From Paenibacillus pini JCM 16418 (GTDB lineage: Bacteria; Bacillota; Bacilli; Paenibacillales; Paenibacillaceae): a stretch of DNA of 64,000 bases. Made by a program: the position numbers and the translations under genes. Position 1 is the first letter of the stretch. The number at the start of each line of letters is the position of its first letter. Under the pieces are notes generated by a model. That model made no database searches and was not told the DNA's origin. It was given only the letters and a program-made list of their open reading frames with translations. The DNA lies in assembly GCF_000576305.1 (NCBI RefSeq), contig NZ_BAVZ01000009.1, positions 124,001-188,000 on the forward strand, given 5' to 3'. Shown one piece after another: positions 57,056-64,000 of the stretch.

Positions 57056-57806
57056 TCCCGAAAGTGTACTGAAGCAAGAGGCAAATTATAGACCTTCCAT
57101 GTCGCCAGATCCCTCCATTTCAAGTTCAACTCCTCCCAGACAATGGAGAGTAGGAACCTTGTCCATGGGTTGCTCCTTGCTACTCATTGGAGTTGTTACG
57201 CTGACATCCCAATGGCGGGGGGGCGATGTATTTGATATCGCGCTGAAATGGTGGCCAGCCATCTTTATCCTACTAGGTCTCGAAATGACAAGCTATAGCT
57301 TATTCTTCAACCGATCAGGGAAAATGAAGTTTGACATACTGAGTGTATTTTTTGTAGGCATTCTTACCGTCATGTGCATAGGGTTCGCCGCTCTAAGTTC
57401 GTTAGGAATTGTGCAGGAGATTCGTAAAATAGCTGGAGGTACCGAGCAAACGATTCGACTTCCGGATTGGACAGAAAACGTGCAGCCAACTACAAAGCGA
57501 ATGATTATACAAGGAGACCATCCGTATGCTGTCAAAATAGACAAAACAAGTGGTAAGGAAATGCATCTGATGGCTAGCTATCGGACACGCAATGATGCAA
57601 CTACTGTCGTACGAAATGCGGATGAGCTCATACAAGTTAAACAGGTCGGTGATACGATGTACATCATGTTTGCCGATCCGTCACAAGCTTCATTTTTTGA
57701 ATCGACGAGTAATGCTCTTGATTTAACCGTTATTGTACCCCAGCAGCTAAAGGTTATCGTTCGCGACAACCAAGGTGCGGTATATGAGAACAATAATAGC
57801 CAGTAA
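57042..57806 (+). CDS. LiaI/LiaF-like membrane protein (DUF5668-type)
   Basis: A 254-residue protein with three to four N-terminal spans (SMGCSLLLIGVVTL, KWWPAIFILLGLEM, VFFVGILTVMCIGFAAL) and a C-terminal extracytoplasmic beta-rich domain (VIRPTD-like residues MHLMASYRTRNDATTVVRN). This is the layout of LiaI/LiaF-like proteins of cell-envelope stress systems. The stop is inside a 14-bp tandem repeat. ATG 57042 follows AAGGAGAAG. Confidence 0.7.
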   Translation: METHNPESVLKQEANYRPSMSPDPSISSSTPPRQWRVGTLSMGCSLLLIGVVTLTSQWRGGDVFDIALKWWPAIFILLGLEMTSYSLFFNRSGKMKFDILSVFFVGILTVMCIGFAALSSLGIVQEIRKIAGGTEQTIRLPDWTENVQPTTKRMIIQGDHPYAVKIDKTSGKEMHLMASYRTRNDATTVVRNADELIQVKQVGDTMYIMFADPSQASFFESTSNALDLTVIVPQQLKVIVRDNQGAVYENNNSQ

Positions 57807-57840
57807 CGAAGTATCAGTAACGAAGTATCAGTAACGAAGT
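57799..57840 (+). repeat. Tandem repeat of CAGTAACGAAGTAT
   Basis: Two complete copies at 57799-57812 and 57813-57826 and a third nearly complete copy at 57827-57840 (last two bases TA rather than AT). The first copy contains the TAA stop of the LiaI-like gene (57804-57806). Confidence 0.85.
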
Positions 57841-57846
57841 TATATA

Positions 57847-57895
57847 AAAATAGCCCTGCAGTGCCTTCACAAGGCGCTACGGGGCTATTTTTATT
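57847..57895 (+). terminator. Bidirectional terminator between the envelope operon and mtnB
   Basis: AAAATAGCCC...GTGCCTT pairs with AAGGCGC...GGGCTATTTT with small mismatches, loop CAC. A-run and T-run flank both sides, and the genes are convergent. Confidence 0.9.
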
Positions 57896-57923
57896 TAGAA
57901 GTATGGTCACCTTTACTATACAT

Positions 57924-58580
57924 TCAATTCGAGTTGCTTTTATTCAGCAAAAGACTCCGATATAAGTATTCAAAAATGAATTCGAAAGCTTCAAGATGTT
58001 TTTTAGCTTCAAAAGCGTTCTTGCCCCAAGCATAAATACCGTGGTTTCGTAGCAGTATGCCGGGTACAGCGGGATCTAGAACATTCTCAACAAGTTCAGC
58101 AATGGATGGAATATGTGCGAAATTGGGAAGAATCGGTATAGAAATCTCAGCATTTTCATCCCAAATGTTAAAAGCTTTAATGAGTTCGATGCCTTGAGCA
58201 GGAACAGCTCCGTTCTCTCCGAACCATTCACTAATCAGATTATTAAAAATGGTATGCACGTGGAACACGGCACCGCATCCCGTTAGACGATAAATTTCAC
58301 AATGAATTAGCGTTTCGGCACTTGGTTTAAGATCTGTGGTTTCTGCCGGAGCTCCGGATTGATCTACGAATAAGAAATCCTCAGCAGTATGGACTGATTT
58401 ATCTTTACCACTCGCTGTGATGGCAAAATGGAATTGGTCAGCTGTGAAATCTCCTACGCGCATAGAAAGATTGCCACTTGTACCCGGAAACCAGTTGCGG
58501 TCAGCAAACTGCTGTTTGATATTCCGTAGTTCATGTAATACTTGCTGTTTATGTTCAAGTTTGATGCTGGTGAAGCTCAT
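57924..58580 (-). CDS. mtnB: Methylthioribulose-1-phosphate dehydratase
   Basis: A 218-residue class II aldolase-type zinc enzyme of methionine salvage. Zinc ligands are in VFHVHTIFNN and LLRNHGIYAWG; WFPGTSGNLSMR and FLFVDQSG are family motifs. The start is ATG at 58580 behind AAGGAGTG; an in-frame upstream stretch to 58661 lies in mtnX. It is the last gene of the minus-strand unit. Confidence 0.94.
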   Translation of the reverse strand: MSFTSIKLEHKQQVLHELRNIKQQFADRNWFPGTSGNLSMRVGDFTADQFHFAITASGKDKSVHTAEDFLFVDQSGAPAETTDLKPSAETLIHCEIYRLTGCGAVFHVHTIFNNLISEWFGENGAVPAQGIELIKAFNIWDENAEISIPILPNFAHIPSIAELVENVLDPAVPGILLRNHGIYAWGKNAFEAKKHLEAFEFIFEYLYRSLLLNKSNSN

Positions 58581-58581
58581 A

Positions 58582-59259
58582 TTACAGCACTCCTTGTTGT
58601 AGTTTCTTTTGCATATCCGCAATGATTTCATGAAAATCATTAAAAGGAACATGTGAGACACCGAGTTCCTTACATTTATCAGTTAAACTTGAACGGGAAT
58701 AAACGAGGTCAGCAATTTGTGCTCCTTCAAAATCCGTTATGCTATCGCCAATGAGAATACGCTCATATTGATCTTCATCATATTGCCGAATTACGGTCGT
58801 TTTGCACATCCCGCACCCCTTATCACACGGAGGCTGACAAGGATGAGGCCATACGATGCGTATTTGTTCTCCGCTGAAATCAGCACTGTTATAATAGATG
58901 TGATCTTTAGGTATGTCATAAGGTGCCAGAAGGGGATCAATGAAAAAGTCTATGCCTCCGCTAGTTACATTAAACTCAATTTGTTCCTGCTTTAGAAAAG
59001 TTAAAAACTCAGGAAATCCGTCGCGGATGCCCGCACGACTGAGCACAAAGCTAACGATGTCATCCTTCTGGTTAGAAGGTAGCAGTTCAAACATATCGCC
59101 AACACCTTCAATCAGGGTCGTTTCGCGTTTAACGATCTTTTCCATAATCGGTTCGTAGCCCTCTGGTTTAAAATGCTGCATGATTGCGACGATATTGTCT
59201 GATAATGTGATGGTTCCATCAAAATCGCAAAAGATGACGGGCTTCTTGCCGGATTTCAT
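58582..59259 (-). CDS. mtnX: 2-hydroxy-3-keto-5-methylthiopentenyl-1-phosphate phosphatase
   Basis: A 225-residue HAD phosphatase of methionine salvage. IFCDFDGTITLSDN holds the nucleophilic Asp and the general acid; LIGDSITDFEGAQIADLVYSR holds motif III/IV Asp residues, and CDKGCGMCKT is the cysteine-rich insert of MtnX. Start ATG 59259 behind GGGGGGAG. It overlaps mtnW by four bases. Confidence 0.94.
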   Translation of the reverse strand: MKSGKKPVIFCDFDGTITLSDNIVAIMQHFKPEGYEPIMEKIVKRETTLIEGVGDMFELLPSNQKDDIVSFVLSRAGIRDGFPEFLTFLKQEQIEFNVTSGGIDFFIDPLLAPYDIPKDHIYYNSADFSGEQIRIVWPHPCQPPCDKGCGMCKTTVIRQYDEDQYERILIGDSITDFEGAQIADLVYSRSSLTDKCKELGVSHVPFNDFHEIIADMQKKLQQGVL

Positions 59260-60479
59260 CGTTCTCCCCCCCAAGTATCGAGCGCCTTCTGAAGCTCAGG
59301 ATGTCCAGCAGCGGCATAATCGGCTAGTGAAATTAATTTTTGCGCTGCTTCAATAGCTTGCACGAATGCTTTGCCCCCAGCTTCAGTCCCCATAGGGTGA
59401 CCGTGTATACCACCACCAGCATTAATGACAACATCCGTTCCGAAATCGCGGATAATCATGGGTACTAGGCCCGGATGAATGCCCGCAGATGGCACAGGCA
59501 TGCTTGTCCGCAATGGAAGCGTAGAAGACAATAGTTCATCACGGATAGCCATATTCTCTTCTTTAGGCATGGTCACAGAGCCGTAAGGCGAAGGGAAGAG
59601 AACGAGGTCCGCTCCAGCAAGGCGCATGAGCTGACCGAGTAATACGGAAGCCGAGATTCCATAATGAGGAGACGGATAAAATGCACCAGCGAGTGCTGGA
59701 TGAGCTGCAATAGGCACGTTAATTGCTGAATCACTACTTAATTCATGTAGCACATCGTAACCATAGGACAGTACATTGAATAGAAGAGCATTAGCACCCG
59801 CATCGATGGCTCGTAAAGCCTGCTGCCTTAAAGCAGAGGTAGGTCCCGTCAAATTAGCGGCATAGAGCAGCTTCTTACCGGTCTCCTTCTCTGCGGCTTC
59901 GGCTGCTCGCATACAAACCTCAACACGTTTCTCAATAGGAGTTAGCGGGTTGTCGAACAAAATTTCATCATCTTTAATCAGGTCGACACCGCCAAGTGCT
60001 TGACGTGTAAACTGGTCACGTAGTTCATCCAAGTCAAGTCCTATTACAGACTTGAAGATACTCATGAGTAGTGGGCGATTATGTACACCTAAACGATCTC
60101 GAATGCCCTTGATACCGAATTTTGGACCTGGGAAGGCGGACAAATACTCATCTGAGAAGCCAAGATGGTTAAGCTTGATTCGGCCATCCATTGAAATTTT
60201 ACCGAATACCGTTACGAGTAGAGCAGGAATATCTTTACTAAAGTTTACATCAGGATAAGCGATCGTAACATCCGCATATCGTTCGCCTGGCTGGACTCCT
60301 TCCGGCTCATGTACATAAACCTTAAGAACTTGTCCAAGATGCTTCTGCATGGATTCACGCTTCGCTTGTGGAAGCTCAGTCCAACTGCCGACAGTCATGC
60401 CGACAGCGATGGATTCGGCTTTCTTATGAAAGTCGGCCTTGTCATCATAAAGGCGGTAGGTAGCTGTACAACTGCTCAT
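59256..60479 (-). CDS. mtnW: 2,3-diketo-5-methylthiopentyl-1-phosphate enolase (RuBisCO-like)
   Basis: A 407-residue RuBisCO-like protein of the methionine salvage pathway. The active-site loop GGVDLIKDDEILF contains the lysine that is carbamylated in the enolase, and HPALAGAFYPS, LFPSPYGSV, PSAGIHPGLVP and NAGGGIHGHPMG form the rest. The start is ATG 60479 behind GGAGGGAATTTC, overlapping proC by four bases. Confidence 0.95.
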   Translation of the reverse strand: MSSCTATYRLYDDKADFHKKAESIAVGMTVGSWTELPQAKRESMQKHLGQVLKVYVHEPEGVQPGERYADVTIAYPDVNFSKDIPALLVTVFGKISMDGRIKLNHLGFSDEYLSAFPGPKFGIKGIRDRLGVHNRPLLMSIFKSVIGLDLDELRDQFTRQALGGVDLIKDDEILFDNPLTPIEKRVEVCMRAAEAAEKETGKKLLYAANLTGPTSALRQQALRAIDAGANALLFNVLSYGYDVLHELSSDSAINVPIAAHPALAGAFYPSPHYGISASVLLGQLMRLAGADLVLFPSPYGSVTMPKEENMAIRDELLSSTLPLRTSMPVPSAGIHPGLVPMIIRDFGTDVVINAGGGIHGHPMGTEAGGKAFVQAIEAAQKLISLADYAAAGHPELQKALDTWGGER

Positions 60480-61336
60480 GAAATTCCCTCCTTTAACGCG
60501 GCTCCCATTTCACGGGAACGTTCAGCACAGCGGTTGACAGCTGCAATCACGGTCTCAAAGAAATCGCCTTGATCAAGCGTTTCTAGCGCTGCTTGTGTTG
60601 AACCGTTAGGGGATGTAACCTTGGCACGTAGCGCTGATGGTTCTTCACCCGTCTGTTGAACCATTCGAGCAGCACCGAGAATGGTCTGTACGGTCAATTC
60701 CTTACATTGTTGTGGAGTCAGGCCACCGCGAATGCCAGCCGCCATCATAGCTTCCATCATGTAGTAGATATAGGCAGGTCCACTTCCGGAAATACCCGTT
60801 AGAATCTCCAATTTATCCTCTTCGACAATCGTTACAGTACCTACAGCGCTAAATAGATTCATAACATTGTGACGTTGTTCCTCATTAATTTCCTTGGAAA
60901 ATGAGGCTCCGGTGGCACCGAGTCCGATAGAACTCGACGTATTTGGCATTGTGCGAGCAACAGGTTGTTTGCGTCCAAGTAGATCCTGTATCGTACGAAT
61001 GGTAAGTCCAGCGATGACGGAAATAATTAATTGATCCTCAGATAAGAGGGGACCGATCTCTCTTAATGCACTGGCAGCATCCTTTGGTTTCATGGCTAGA
61101 ACAATAATCGGAGACTGTTTCAAAATCTCCAGCTTCGCCTCTGGATCATTGCTAGTGTTGATATTATAACGATGTTCTAATTCTTCAAGGCGGGCGTTGT
61201 TACTTCGGTTAATCATTGTAACATGTGTGGATTGTACGACAGCGCGTCCGATAAGGCCGCGTACGATAGCTTCCGCCATAGAACCGGCACCGTAGAAGGC
61301 GATTGGCTGTGAAATAAGGGTTTCTTGTTGACTCAT
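60476..61336 (-). CDS. proC: Pyrroline-5-carboxylate reductase
   Basis: A 286-residue NAD(P)H-dependent enzyme for the last step of proline synthesis. FYGAGSMAEAIVRGL, VLAMKPKDAASALREI, SVIAGLTI, RTMPNTSSSIG and GSGPAYIYYMMEAM are characteristic. ATG 61336 is behind AAGGAGG; an upstream in-frame start overlaps proA. It lies 40 bp after proA. Confidence 0.94.
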   Translation of the reverse strand: MSQQETLISQPIAFYGAGSMAEAIVRGLIGRAVVQSTHVTMINRSNNARLEELEHRYNINTSNDPEAKLEILKQSPIIVLAMKPKDAASALREIGPLLSEDQLIISVIAGLTIRTIQDLLGRKQPVARTMPNTSSSIGLGATGASFSKEINEEQRHNVMNLFSAVGTVTIVEEDKLEILTGISGSGPAYIYYMMEAMMAAGIRGGLTPQQCKELTVQTILGAARMVQQTGEEPSALRAKVTSPNGSTQAALETLDQGDFFETVIAAVNRCAERSREMGAALKEGIS

Positions 61337-61376
61337 GAGTGAATCCTCCTTGCCGTTAACGCCGGGAGTACCGGTA

Positions 61377-62624
61377 TTATCCGCGTATTTGTCCATTTCC
61401 ATGGATCATGTATTTCGTAGTTGATAATGAAGGTAGTCCCATAGGGCCACGGGCGTGTAGCTTCTGAGTACTAATACCAATTTCGGCACCGAAACCGAAC
61501 TCAAATCCATCTGTAAAACGAGTCGATGCATTATGATATACAGCAGCAGCGTCTACTTCTTGCATAAACCGCTCCGCAAGCTCTTGATCGGATGTAATGA
61601 TACATTCCGAATGACGTGTACCATATTGGCTAATATGCTGCATGGCATCCTCAAGCGAGGATACGATTTTGACATTCAGAATATAGTCATTATACTCTGT
61701 CGCGTAATCCTCATCCGTAGCAGGGATAGCCCAAGGAAGCAAACGCAGGGTCTCGGGGCATCCACGTAACTCAACACCTACATCGCGAAGCTGCACACCT
61801 AGTGCCTCTAAATGATGCTGTGCAAAATCTTGATGTACCAGTAAAGTTTCCATGCTATTACAAACGGATGGGCGCTGGGCTTTTGCATTGATCGCAATCG
61901 CGCTTGCCATATCCGGTTGAGCCGTCTGATCCAGATACGTATGACAGATTCCAGCACCGGTTTCAATAACAGGGACAGTGGAGTTCTCAACAACATTACG
62001 GATAAGTGAGCTGCCTCCCCTTGGAATGACGACATCCAGCAGACCGTTTAACTTAAGCATTTCGTCCACCGAAGACCGATTAGGATCTTCAATCAGCTGT
62101 AGTGCATCTGCCGGAATGGCTGAGGATGCAAGGGCAGCATGCATAAGCTCTACGATCTTACGGTTAGATGACAGGGCGGAGGAGCCACCTCTTAGTACGA
62201 CGGCATTACCTGTCTTCAGACAGAGTCCAGCTGCATCAACAGTAACATTAGGACGGGCTTCATAGATGATGCCAATTACTCCAAGTGGTACGCGTATTTT
62301 CTCAATGTGAAGTCCGTTAGGGCGTTCGATTTGTTCTAACTTCTCTCCAATTGGATCGGGTAACCCAATGATTTGCTCAAGTGCAGACGCAATACCCTCA
62401 ATACGTTGTGGATTCAAGGCAAGTCTGTCGAGTAGGGAAGGCGAAGTTCCTTGCTGCTTCCCACGTTCTAAATCCTCAGCATTAGCTGTGATAATTTCCT
62501 CTTGTCCTTGTCTTAGTGCATTTGCCATAAGCTGCAAGGCTTCATCCTTTTGCGTTGTACTCAGGCGATTAAGCACAGCTGCTGCGGCTTGCGCAAGCTC
62601 TGCTTTTGTTCTCACTTCACTCAT
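61377..62624 (-). CDS. proA: Glutamate-5-semialdehyde dehydrogenase
   Basis: A 415-residue NADPH-dependent enzyme reducing gamma-glutamyl phosphate. IRVPLGVIGIIYEARPNVTVDAAGLCLKTGNAVVLRGG is the family signature region in part; NAKAQRPSVCNSMETLLVH holds the catalytic Cys. Length equals the norm. ATG 62624 is behind GAGGGGG. It lies between proB and proC in the T-box-led operon. Confidence 0.96.
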   Translation of the reverse strand: MSEVRTKAELAQAAAAVLNRLSTTQKDEALQLMANALRQGQEEIITANAEDLERGKQQGTSPSLLDRLALNPQRIEGIASALEQIIGLPDPIGEKLEQIERPNGLHIEKIRVPLGVIGIIYEARPNVTVDAAGLCLKTGNAVVLRGGSSALSSNRKIVELMHAALASSAIPADALQLIEDPNRSSVDEMLKLNGLLDVVIPRGGSSLIRNVVENSTVPVIETGAGICHTYLDQTAQPDMASAIAINAKAQRPSVCNSMETLLVHQDFAQHHLEALGVQLRDVGVELRGCPETLRLLPWAIPATDEDYATEYNDYILNVKIVSSLEDAMQHISQYGTRHSECIITSDQELAERFMQEVDAAAVYHNASTRFTDGFEFGFGAEIGISTQKLHARGPMGLPSLSTTKYMIHGNGQIRG

Positions 62625-62666
62625 CGGTATAGCCCCCTCATGAACAGTTTTATGAAACGGTTAACT

Positions 62667-63770
62667 CTATAATAATGTAATCCACTCGTCTCTGTGAATC
62701 ACTTCAAGGCGATGGACACTGGATAGAATTTGAAAAACCTCGGTGCTGCTCTTGCCTAGAATTTGCTGAATCTGCTCTACATCATAATTGACAATGCCGC
62801 GACCAAGTATGACTCCACGAGCATTCACAACTTCAACAACATCACCAGCATGAAAATGACCTGCTACGTTTTTTACACCGACGGGGAGTAAGCTGTGTCC
62901 ATTATGAACCATTGCCTTTTCTGCACCATCATCCACCTGAAGAGTCCCTAGAGGAGTAGACATGAATCCAAGCCACTGCTTTTTAACGGGTAACGAATTA
63001 AGATGTGTATCGAAATAAGTCCCGCGTCCCTGGCCATTTACAGCATGACTGAGATCACCTGGTTCAGATACTTTTCCTACGAAGACCGGGACCCCCCCGC
63101 GTGTCGCAATTTTGGCTGCATCAACTTTAGAGCGCATGCCTCCTGTACCTAAGGATGAACCCGCGCCACCGGCGATAGAGTAGATCTCTTCTGTAATATG
63201 TTCAATGTGATCAAAACGCACCGCATTCGGATGTTTGCGAGGATCACCTGAGTATAGACCATCCATATCTGTGAGTATAAGCAGATGCTCAGCCTTGACC
63301 ATGTTTGCAACCATCGCTGAGAGTGTATCATTATCACCGAATTTAAGCTCGTCTACAGAAACAGTATCATTTTCGTTAAAAATAGGAACAGCGCCTTGAT
63401 TGAGCAATTCTTCAATTGTCATTACGGCATTATTCATACGTTGACGACTTATAAAGTCAGTACGTGTGAGCAAAATTTGTGCATTGATAATCCCATGTCC
63501 GGCAAAAGCCTCTTGATAGGCTTGCATAAGCAATGCCTGTCCAACGGCCGCCGCGGCTTGCTTCTCGTGCAGAAGCTTAGGCCTGAAGGAATAACCAATG
63601 GCTCGGAATCCTGCGGCTACTGCTCCTGACGTCACAAGCAGAACTTCATATCCATCACGTTTCAGATTTGAAATTTCATTTGCGAAGAAAGAAATAGCGT
63701 CACGATTGAGGCCTCCTTCGACAGAAGTTAGCGAACTGCTTCCGATTTTGACTACGATTCTGGATGACAT
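62667..63770 (-). CDS. proB: Glutamate 5-kinase
   Basis: A 367-residue kinase that opens proline synthesis. VVKIGSSSLTSVEGGLN, LVTSGAVAAG, FNENDTVSVDELKFGDNDTLSAMVA, LLILTDMDGLYSGDPR and a C-terminal PUA domain (from about residue 275) are present, as in proline-inhibited ProB. ATG 63770 follows GGAAGTGATG. The upstream leader carries a T-box. Confidence 0.96.
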   Translation of the reverse strand: MSSRIVVKIGSSSLTSVEGGLNRDAISFFANEISNLKRDGYEVLLVTSGAVAAGFRAIGYSFRPKLLHEKQAAAAVGQALLMQAYQEAFAGHGIINAQILLTRTDFISRQRMNNAVMTIEELLNQGAVPIFNENDTVSVDELKFGDNDTLSAMVANMVKAEHLLILTDMDGLYSGDPRKHPNAVRFDHIEHITEEIYSIAGGAGSSLGTGGMRSKVDAAKIATRGGVPVFVGKVSEPGDLSHAVNGQGRGTYFDTHLNSLPVKKQWLGFMSTPLGTLQVDDGAEKAMVHNGHSLLPVGVKNVAGHFHAGDVVEVVNARGVILGRGIVNYDVEQIQQILGKSSTEVFQILSSVHRLEVIHRDEWITLL

Positions 63771-63833
63771 TTCATCACTTCCTGTTCATCAAATCTCATT
63801 ATTTTACTCCATATTTACATATCCATATAGGTA

Positions 63834-63873
63834 ATAAAAAAACTTCCATCCTTTATTGTAAAGGACGAAAGTT
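63834..63873 (-). terminator. T-box terminator ahead of proB
   Basis: On the minus strand, AAACTTTCGTCCTTT pairs with AAAGGATGGAAGTT around ATTGT-complement loop, followed by seven Ts (the plus-strand A-run at 63836-63842). Confidence 0.88.
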
Positions 63874-64000
63874 TAGCTTCCGCGGTACCACCTTCATTGA
63901 TGATTAGATCATCCGGCTTAAGCCTTGTAACAGAAGGCACTGTCCTACATATAGCAGGCCGTTCAGGGGTAGGATTCGGAAAGGATTCGCGGTAAATTCT
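63834..64000 (-). promoter_or_regulatory. T-box leader of the pro operon (5' part outside the window)
   Basis: The minus-strand sequence contains AAGGTGGTACCGCGG (63880-63894), the conserved T-box that pairs with the acceptor end of uncharged tRNA, followed by a terminator. B. subtilis proBA is known to be controlled by a tRNA-Pro T-box. The specifier hairpin lies mostly beyond 64000, so the codon cannot be read. The leader serves proB and likely all six genes. Confidence 0.93.

Noticed and set aside
60380..60520. Possible SAM riboswitch ahead of mtnW
   Set aside because: mtnW starts within the end of proC with a four-base overlap, leaving no leader, and no S-box pattern is visible.

Overview
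This window looks like a stretch of a Paenibacillus-type chromosome (low-to-moderate G+C, spore-forming Firmicutes lineage). The gene order follows the Bacillus subtilis hbs-mtrB-hep-menG-ndk-cheR-aro-trp-hisC-tyrA-qcr-ypj-dapB-mgsA-bsh-cca-birA-panBCD-dinG-asnS-dnaD region closely. It differs in the ways typical of Paenibacillaceae: UbiA- and UbiX-like genes in the menaquinone block, a trp operon without trpG, and extra ECF sigma factors. No rRNA, tRNA, IS element, prophage or CRISPR array was seen.

Layout. 1-2.6 kb: tail of a sugar-type ABC transporter operon. 2.6-3.7 kb: HU, a small unknown gene and TRAP (mtrB). 3.7-9.2 kb: polyprenyl/menaquinone synthesis (hepS, menG, ubiA-like, ubiX, hepT) and ndk. 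9.2-21.8 kb: cheR, aroC-aroB-aroH, trpEDCFBA, hisC, tyrA. The trp leader at 13.09-13.37 kb carries an array of (G/T)AG triplets that matches a TRAP site and ends in an attenuator terminator. 21.8-22.0 kb: a candidate small RNA with a consensus promoter and terminator. 22.3-26.7 kb: ECF sigma/anti-sigma pair, a phosphatase, a gamma carbonic anhydrase, an IDEAL-domain gene and ypiF. 26.8-31.6 kb: qcrABC, ypjA, ypjB, ypjC. 31.8-41.5 kb: ypjD, TPR gene, dapB, mgsA, bshB1-bshA, cca-birA, panBCD with an attenuator-like leader, TPR gene. 41.6-53.6 kb: dinG, rex, an amidohydrolase, tseB/ypmB, an FtsH-like protease pair, hbd-ackA, asnS, dnaD. 53.7-57.8 kb: an epimerase and an ECF sigma/envelope membrane-protein operon. 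57.9-64 kb (minus strand): a T-box-led proB-proA-proC-mtnW-mtnX-mtnB operon.

How it works together. Most genes form tightly coupled operons with overlapping starts and stops. Aromatic amino-acid synthesis is probably controlled by TRAP encoded 10 kb upstream, and proline synthesis by a T-box. The menaquinone genes feed the menaquinol:cytochrome c reductase encoded by qcrABC. Rex, ackA and hbd suggest redox-linked carbon metabolism.

Sequence quality. At least eight conserved genes (cheR, gamma carbonic anhydrase, IDEAL protein, bshA, dinG, ftsH-like, ackA, epimerase) are broken by small frameshifts. Each is repaired by restoring one or two missing bases, usually one A of an AA pair. This pattern fits sequencing or assembly deletions better than gene decay, so these genes are probably intact in the organism.
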